Positions 58,157 through 64,000 of a DNA stretch of 64,000 nt are shown one piece after another; positions within the stretch are counted from its first letter, which is position 1; each line of letters opens with the position of its first letter. The position numbers and the translations under genes are program-made. The DNA is from Tricholomella constricta (lineage: Eukaryota > Basidiomycota > Agaricomycetes > Agaricales > Lyophyllaceae): assembly GCA_013368375.1 (NCBI GenBank), contig JAACJP010000044.1, forward strand, positions 124,001 through 188,000, in the 5' to 3' direction. Below the pieces are notes generated by a model. That model was not told where the DNA came from. It did not search any database and worked only from the letters and a program-made list of their open reading frames with translations.

Positions 58157-61100
58157 ATGTTGTCCTTCAGGGCAACGACAACTCTCGTTTTTCTCTCTTG
58201 TTTCTCCAAGGCTTTCGCGGCCGACTGTCAAACCGCGACTGTTGGCTCTCCTTATTCAACCTGGTCGGTTCTTTTTTATTACTGTTACAAGCTATGATTC
58301 TAATTCATGCGCCCTTTCGTAGCTGGGACATCGCTGTCGCAGCAGGAATCAATACTGACCAGCTAATCCAGTATAATCCTGGCCTCGATTGTGCCGCGAT
58401 TCAGCCCGGTCAGATACGTGAGCACTAGTCGTAGCCCTATCGAGCAACAGGCAGCTTGTTTAACCTTCCTAATACTCAGTGTGCATAACGGTTGGAGATC
58501 TTCCGAGCACCGCTCCATCGCCCAATCCTGATGGGTCATGCGCTCAATATACGGTAACTGTGCTAAGGTTCGCACTCTTTGAACTGACTGATAATTTGCG
58601 GTTCTGTAGACTGTAGCAGGCGACTACTGTGCACTGATCGGAACAACATTTGGAATAACGGCAGCTCAAATTGAGCAGTTCAATATCAATGTGCGTTTTT
58701 CCACTCTCAACCGCTATCACATTGACAAATCTTTGTATACGACTTCAGACATACAAGGTTAGTTCCTCCGCCTCATTGATTCAAAAAATTCCTGATAATA
58801 TTTCAAGTGGCGAGGATGCGCCAACCTTCAAGTCGGTGAGTCATGTTCCCTTTCAAGATCTACGCAGTATCCACCACGAGACTGACATGATGTTCAAGAT
58901 TTCACCCTCTGTGTTCGTACACTTGAATCGTTTACACGCGTAGAGGACGATACACTGAATTGAATAACAGGTTTCAACTGGTACACCCCCACCTATCCCC
59001 GTCAACCCTGCTCTTCAATGTGGACCCGAATCTCCTGGAGCTGCTGAATGTCCCCTGAAGGCCTGCTGTTCCCCGTAAGGTTATATGTCCCCATCTCTTC
59101 ACTTATTAATCAATCGTGCAGCTTCGGCTACTGCGGTATAACGAGCGAGTTCTGTACGTCGAAGGTCGTACATGCGAAACGAGACTTCAATTGACGATCT
59201 TTCTTAGGCGAGGCCTCCCCAAGCGGTGAACCGTGCATCTCTAATTGCGGTTATGCCACTATACCCAGTTGTGATGGATCTCAGCTCACACGTCACGTTG
59301 GTTATTATGCGGGCTGGGCTGCAACTCGCGATTGCAACACAGTCGCAGTCAGCCAGCTCGATCTCACAGATTTAACACACGTCATGTAGGGCATGACCAT
59401 CCCTGCATTTCAAACCCATAACTGACACGCCATCCCGAAAGCTACGCTTTTGCTGCCATCGGAGAAGATATGACTATCAATTTTGATGATCCCACCGACG
59501 GCGATCGTCTTAGGGAGCTCGTCACCAAAGCGGGGTCTAGTACCAAGGTCATGGTTGCCGTAGGAGGTTGGACCTTCTCTCAGGGAGCGACGAAGGACAT
59601 GTTCTCTACCATGATCGGCGACGCCGCGAATCGTGCCACGTTCATCAACTCCGTCAACGCTTTCATCTCAAGTTACGGGATCGCTGGTATTGGTACGGCT
59701 GTCGGGGAGATGCTCGTGGAGCTATCACTGATGCATTTTCACCTTTTTAGATATCGACTTTGAATACCCATCCTCTATTGAACGAGACGGGCCTCCCTCT
59801 GATACCCCCAACCTCACACTCTTCTTCAGAGAAATGAGAGCAAACCTGGGCCCCTCCACTCTTATCTCTATCGCAACTCCTGGTAAGTGTTATCAGTCTT
59901 CAGCTGCCAGTTGCACTTAAGTACGATAATTATTAGCGGGATATTGGTTCCTCAAAGGTGCGCACGGAGACTCCTCTTCGCTTCGAAGTATCTGACTTCA
60001 ACGATTCGATCTAGGTTTCGAATTAGACAAGATATCCCCCGAAGTATCTTTCTGTATGTCTGTTCATCGCTCTTCCATGAATTCAGCTTAACGTGGGGGC
60101 TGCTATTCAGTTAACATGATGTCGTATGACTACCGTAAGTAACTCTCTGCTCGAAAGGAACTCTCACACTGACGCAATACACTGTCGATAGATGGACCGT
60201 AAGTGACAACCCGTGATCGTTGTTGGAAGTCCCCTAAAAGTCACGGTTTTGTTATCAAGATGGGACGCCACTATTCTTGGCGCCGACTCCACTGCTCAGG
60301 TATTCACTGCGCCCTTAAGTACATGGCTATACCTGACACGATGTTTTCTTATTGTCATTTTTAGCCTCAAAGCTCCCTACTGGATATGCAGGACAGCGTC
60401 AAGCTCTACGTCAAAGCTGGTGTCGACATGAATAAAGTCAACCTGGGGCTGGCCTGGTACGGCCGCACTTATGAGCTCGAGGACACCAGCTGTTCAGGCT
60501 ACAATTGCGACATGAAAGGAGGCGGCGTCAAGGGGGTTTGTTCAGATGAAAGTCAGCATAGCTATTACAGCTTCTTGGCCGCTGGAACTTGGAATTGACC
60601 CCATTTCACAGGCGGTATTTTGGCAAATTTCGAGATCAATCAGGTTAGTCCAAGAATACGTCAATGGTCTAAGAAACCTGACCGATGAACAGTTAATCAT
60701 GGACGCCGACGTCCGACCCCGCTTGGATCCGGTGAGCGTTCTTCGCTCCAGATTATAAGCGTTACTCACAACCCCCAGGCATCCCAAACACTATGGTTCA
60801 GTAAGTCGTCGTGTTGCGGTGAATTTCATACATTCTGATGACCCCCACTCATGAAGAACATGGCAATGATATCATCACTTATGATGACGATGGTACACTC
60901 GCTGCGAAAGCTGATTTTGCCGTAAGTACTTCCAGTAATTGATCACAACACTTGGTGACGCTTTTTAGAAATCTTCCTGTTTTGGAGGCGTAAGTGTTCC
61001 CTTCATCTATCGAGGTTTTCGGCGGAAACACTTATCTCTTTTAGACAATGATCTGGTCTATTGACCAAAACATGCCTGCGGGTATGTTCCGAACAATATT

Positions 61101-63991
61101 CCACGACATTGAGTACTTTACTGAACCCTGTGAATAGACGCGGCGAACCCTGGAAGCGGCGGAGCCTTTCCTGTCATCAGCAAAGCGGTAGTGGGTAACC
61201 CCTTCGGAGCCCAATGGGAAGTACCAACGGCAGGCTCCTGTACATCCTACGGTACCAGGATGTATGTAGCTCGTCTCTGGTTCAGTAGGTTCCAATTTTT
61301 CTCGGGCATTACTTTGGATTCTTATTTGAGCCCAGTTCCTAGTGGTGTCGATTGGCTCGAGGCTTGCCAGGCTTCGCCAGCTGTCATAAACGGGGTGTAG
61401 TTAGTGTCACTCATTGACTGCGAGGTTTACTGTTACTGAAACGCGAACTCTCCAGTTATCCTGTTCCCGATAAATGCGAAAACCAGTAAGTGGCATATTT
61501 ATGTATTTGTACATAATCTTTGATTTCTATTCAGAGGGATCTGGGCCGGCGCCGTCGGAACGTGGTTTGTTTCATCAACCGACCCCCACTGGTAAGTTTG
61601 TCATACTGCCTTTGCACCGTATTGGCCCTAATCCTCGCAGTATGGCACATTGGGGCAGCATGACGGATGACGGATGTGTCGACAATGGTAAGTGAAGTAA
61701 AGTGTTCATCATCATCTCTTACGAAACTCCACCAGGTGTTCGAAAATATTATAGGCGAGTGATATCGTAATCCTATGTCTCCTTCTTGTCATTATCTTCG
61801 CCATACCTTGCAGTCGACTTTGGGGCATTGCTTCAGGAGTGGATTGGAAGGTGAATGTCACCTCTCTTTGTTGGGATTGCACTGAACTCATCCAACTCAC
61901 AGATGATGTGCAAGTCGACTCCTGCGACAGTAAGTAAACTCTCAATATAAAACATATCATACTGACGCGACATCAGGTTGGTGGTGTTGACTTTGCTTCA
62001 CCTTTCGAATGCGACGACAAAGCAATATTCGGCGCTTGGGGAGGTAAGTTCATCAGGGCGTCATATCCATGCTGATCTGAGTGTTGAATTGCTAGTCTGG
62101 CATGTTGACGATACATCGTGCCTCGGAACTTGGGGCGATTTGAAGGTATTACAATCACGAGTTCCCTGTCTCCATATCTCATAATGCTAAACACATCCCA
62201 GGATAATGGATGTGCTGATGAGCCTGGTAAACGTGAATGGTGCGTTCCTTATAAGAGCCTCAGCCTAACATTTGTCTCTGACCACCCATTCGCTACAGGA
62301 GCTCGAAACTGCTCAATGTACACTTCCAAACACAGCTTTCGGTTATATGCAGCTCATCATAGAATGTTACAGATTGTTGGAAGCTGGGAGGGTGCCTGCA
62401 ATTCACGCGACAACATTGTCGGGGATGAATACTTCGCAACTCCGTCGTACGTATTCCTACACATTTTCGGTCAAGGTCAAGCGTCTGAGTTGAGCCCACT
62501 TTCAGAGTGTGTGAGAAGCACATCACTGGAATTTGTGAGTTTTACCGTTGTTCAGATTACATCATGTTCTGACAGCATGCAGGGGGCGTATTTAAGACTA
62601 TGGATACACTCTGTGGTGTCCCTCCGTGCCCCGACAGTTTGTCTTTGTACTGTGCACAGCGCGATATTTTTCTCATCATTTTTTTAGACAGAGTCTGGGA
62701 CTACGACACGGGCTCGTGCATGGACTGTAGTGGTGCCGGTCGTCTCATCGCCCCGCGTCGGATACATGAGCGTGCTTCAACCAATGGCTCCACTATTAAC
62801 CACAGCAGAGGCTTGGAACCGAATTCCAAAGATGAGCGCCGACGCAGCTTGCATGGCAATTCCACGCATATACACCACAAGCGGATCAAAGAGTGTCTCG
62901 TATTCCATCTGCCTCGTCCTCCTCCGATAGATCTGCCTAATAACCCACTCGCATGGACGACCGGCAACGGTACAGTAGGAGCTCAAGCAGAAGGCCCATC
63001 TGTAGAAGACATAGCAAGTGATCCGCGATCCCTAGCGGCTTTCCAGGTATGCAGTGCCTGCCTGAGCCTTACTGTGATCGACTCGAAGTCTTGCTTAGAG
63101 TTTCTGGAATGTATAGGAAGCTTGGAATGACTCGTTCCCGACCGGAAATACGGCTCGAGAAGCTGTACGTCTTTCAAGGCTCTGTGAAGAATATTGTTTA
63201 TCACTGAACATTCCAATAGGGCGGGTAAGCATCCCGGAATCAAGATTGTACCTTTTGACCTGTATTTACACTAAATCTTCACAGTTGGATCTACGCTAAT
63301 TCTACGGGTACGCTGGTAATCTCTCTCGATTTGAACTTTTGCTGACTGAGATTAGACCCTAGCCGTATCATGATACGTCGAGCACAACTGAACAGGGCGA
63401 ATACAATGATCCGCACGCGCCCTCCCAATGTCGCCGCCGGAATCAATCTCAACGATCCTGAGTCTAACCCGGGAACCCCAGCCCCTGCTGGGTATGTTCT
63501 CGTTGCTAACTTCCACACTCACCCAGTCAGTAGTCATTCTACCATAGTTCCACTCTCTCCCTGATGTCTCATGTTCACAGATGGGAAACATATATGGGTT
63601 AATTTCTTGCATTGACAGCCTTGACATATGACTTAACCCCTTTTACAGTGGGAACCCGTCTATCCCTTCAACTGCAGACAACTTCAACGCTTGGTATAGA
63701 GGTGTCCCGGGTATCATCATCCAGTGCGTGGCAAGCTAAGCTTGCTATCAGGATAACAATGCTGACCTACATCTAATCCTCGCAGCCCTAATGGATTGAC
63801 TGCATATGTGCGTGTCAGGTTTGCCGTTAATCTCTCTTTCCGCGTTGACTTTGCTTCTCCAGGGCCCAACGAGACGTGCTATGATGAATTCTCCCCGCGG
63901 GTACCCGAACACCAACGAACCATACAATGGGCAGGGAGGCACCGGTACCAGAGTGGGTTCCTGGTCACCCGATCGAGCACCCAATCAGTAG
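58157..63991 (+). CDS. Large secreted chitinase: LysM-LysM-CBM18-GH18 plus C-terminal JAMM/DUF4329-like module
   Basis: More than 20 exons with short introns. Signal peptide 'TTTLVFLSCFSKAFA' follows the ATG at 58157. Two LysM chitin-binding domains follow ('WDIAVAAGINTDQLIQYNPG'; 'GDYCALIGTTFGITAAQIEQ'). Next is a CBM18/hevein-like Cys cluster ('CPLKACCSPFGYCGITSEFC'), then the GH18 barrel: 'HVGYYAGWAATRDCN', 'KVMVAVGGWTFSQG', catalytic 'GIDIDFEYP' formed over an intron near 59695-59750, 'LNMMSYDYHG', 'VNLGLAWYGRTYEL' and 'GTMIWSIDQNMP'. This is the killer-toxin-like group C chitinase layout. From about 61180 the frame continues through Cys-rich exons ('DNGCADEPGKREWC', 'GSWEGACNSRDNIVGDEY', 'CGVPPCPDNRVWDYDTGSC'). 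It ends in a compact module with 'GYVLVANFHTHP', 'GNPSIPSTADNFNAWYRGVP' and 'GLTAYGPTRRAMM' (63480-63900). One gene is preferred because phases match from 61.8 to 63.99 kb, but a split into two genes remains possible. Confidence 0.75.
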
Positions 63992-64000
63992 ATATATCCA

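Noticed and set aside
58363..58575. Short antisense frames within the chitinase
   Set aside because: Interrupted by the exon-intron pattern of the plus-strand gene, which has clear LysM/GH18 motifs.

Overview
The window is nuclear DNA of a filamentous basidiomycete, most likely a mushroom-forming agaricomycete. Genes are intron-dense, with short GT-AG introns of mostly 50-60 nt. Families known mainly from that group are present: a DUF6697-like protein, a Crinkler-RHS type protein, small GPI-anchored cysteine-rich secreted proteins and a multi-domain LysM/CBM18/GH18 chitinase. All gene models were spliced by eye from reading frame, splice signals and family knowledge. Exon edges are best estimates unless given explicitly.

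Layout. 0-13 kb: a prolyl oligopeptidase cut by the left edge (-), about 3.4 kb of minus-strand coding-like fragments I could not assign, a mitochondrial FAD/folate-type carrier (+), a PCL-type cyclin (+) and an unknown protein (-). 13.5-25.3 kb is the accessory part: two paralogous secreted 8-cysteine GPI-type proteins, a DUF6697-like protein, a truncated copy of the CTU1/NCS6 5' end, a Crinkler-RHS type gene with an apparent frameshift, a MITE with perfect 41-bp inverted repeats, and the intact CTU1/NCS6 gene.

25-57 kb is mostly housekeeping: an MDR oxidoreductase with a long disordered N-terminus, a KDM3-like JmjC demethylase, a GPI-type protein, a PD-(D/E)XK-like protein, an aldo-keto reductase, mitochondrial IF-3, a PPR-like mitochondrial protein, the cap-binding subunit CBP80, an SH3 adaptor, an SS18-like Q-rich chromatin factor, ribosomal protein uL2, an NCBP3-like protein and KRR1. 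RNA processing and translation are strongly represented (CTU1, IF-3, CBP80, NCBP3-like, uL2, KRR1). Several genes are paired head to head over short shared promoters.

57-64 kb: a very large multi-exon secreted chitinase with two LysM domains, a CBM18 and a GH18 domain. Its reading frame appears to run on into a long cysteine-containing region and ends in a JAMM/DUF4329-like module (HTHP...STAD). This architecture, a wall-binding chitinase carrying a polymorphic-toxin-like tail, is the most interesting candidate in the window. The CTU1 fragment/Crinkler/MITE/CTU1 segment is the second.
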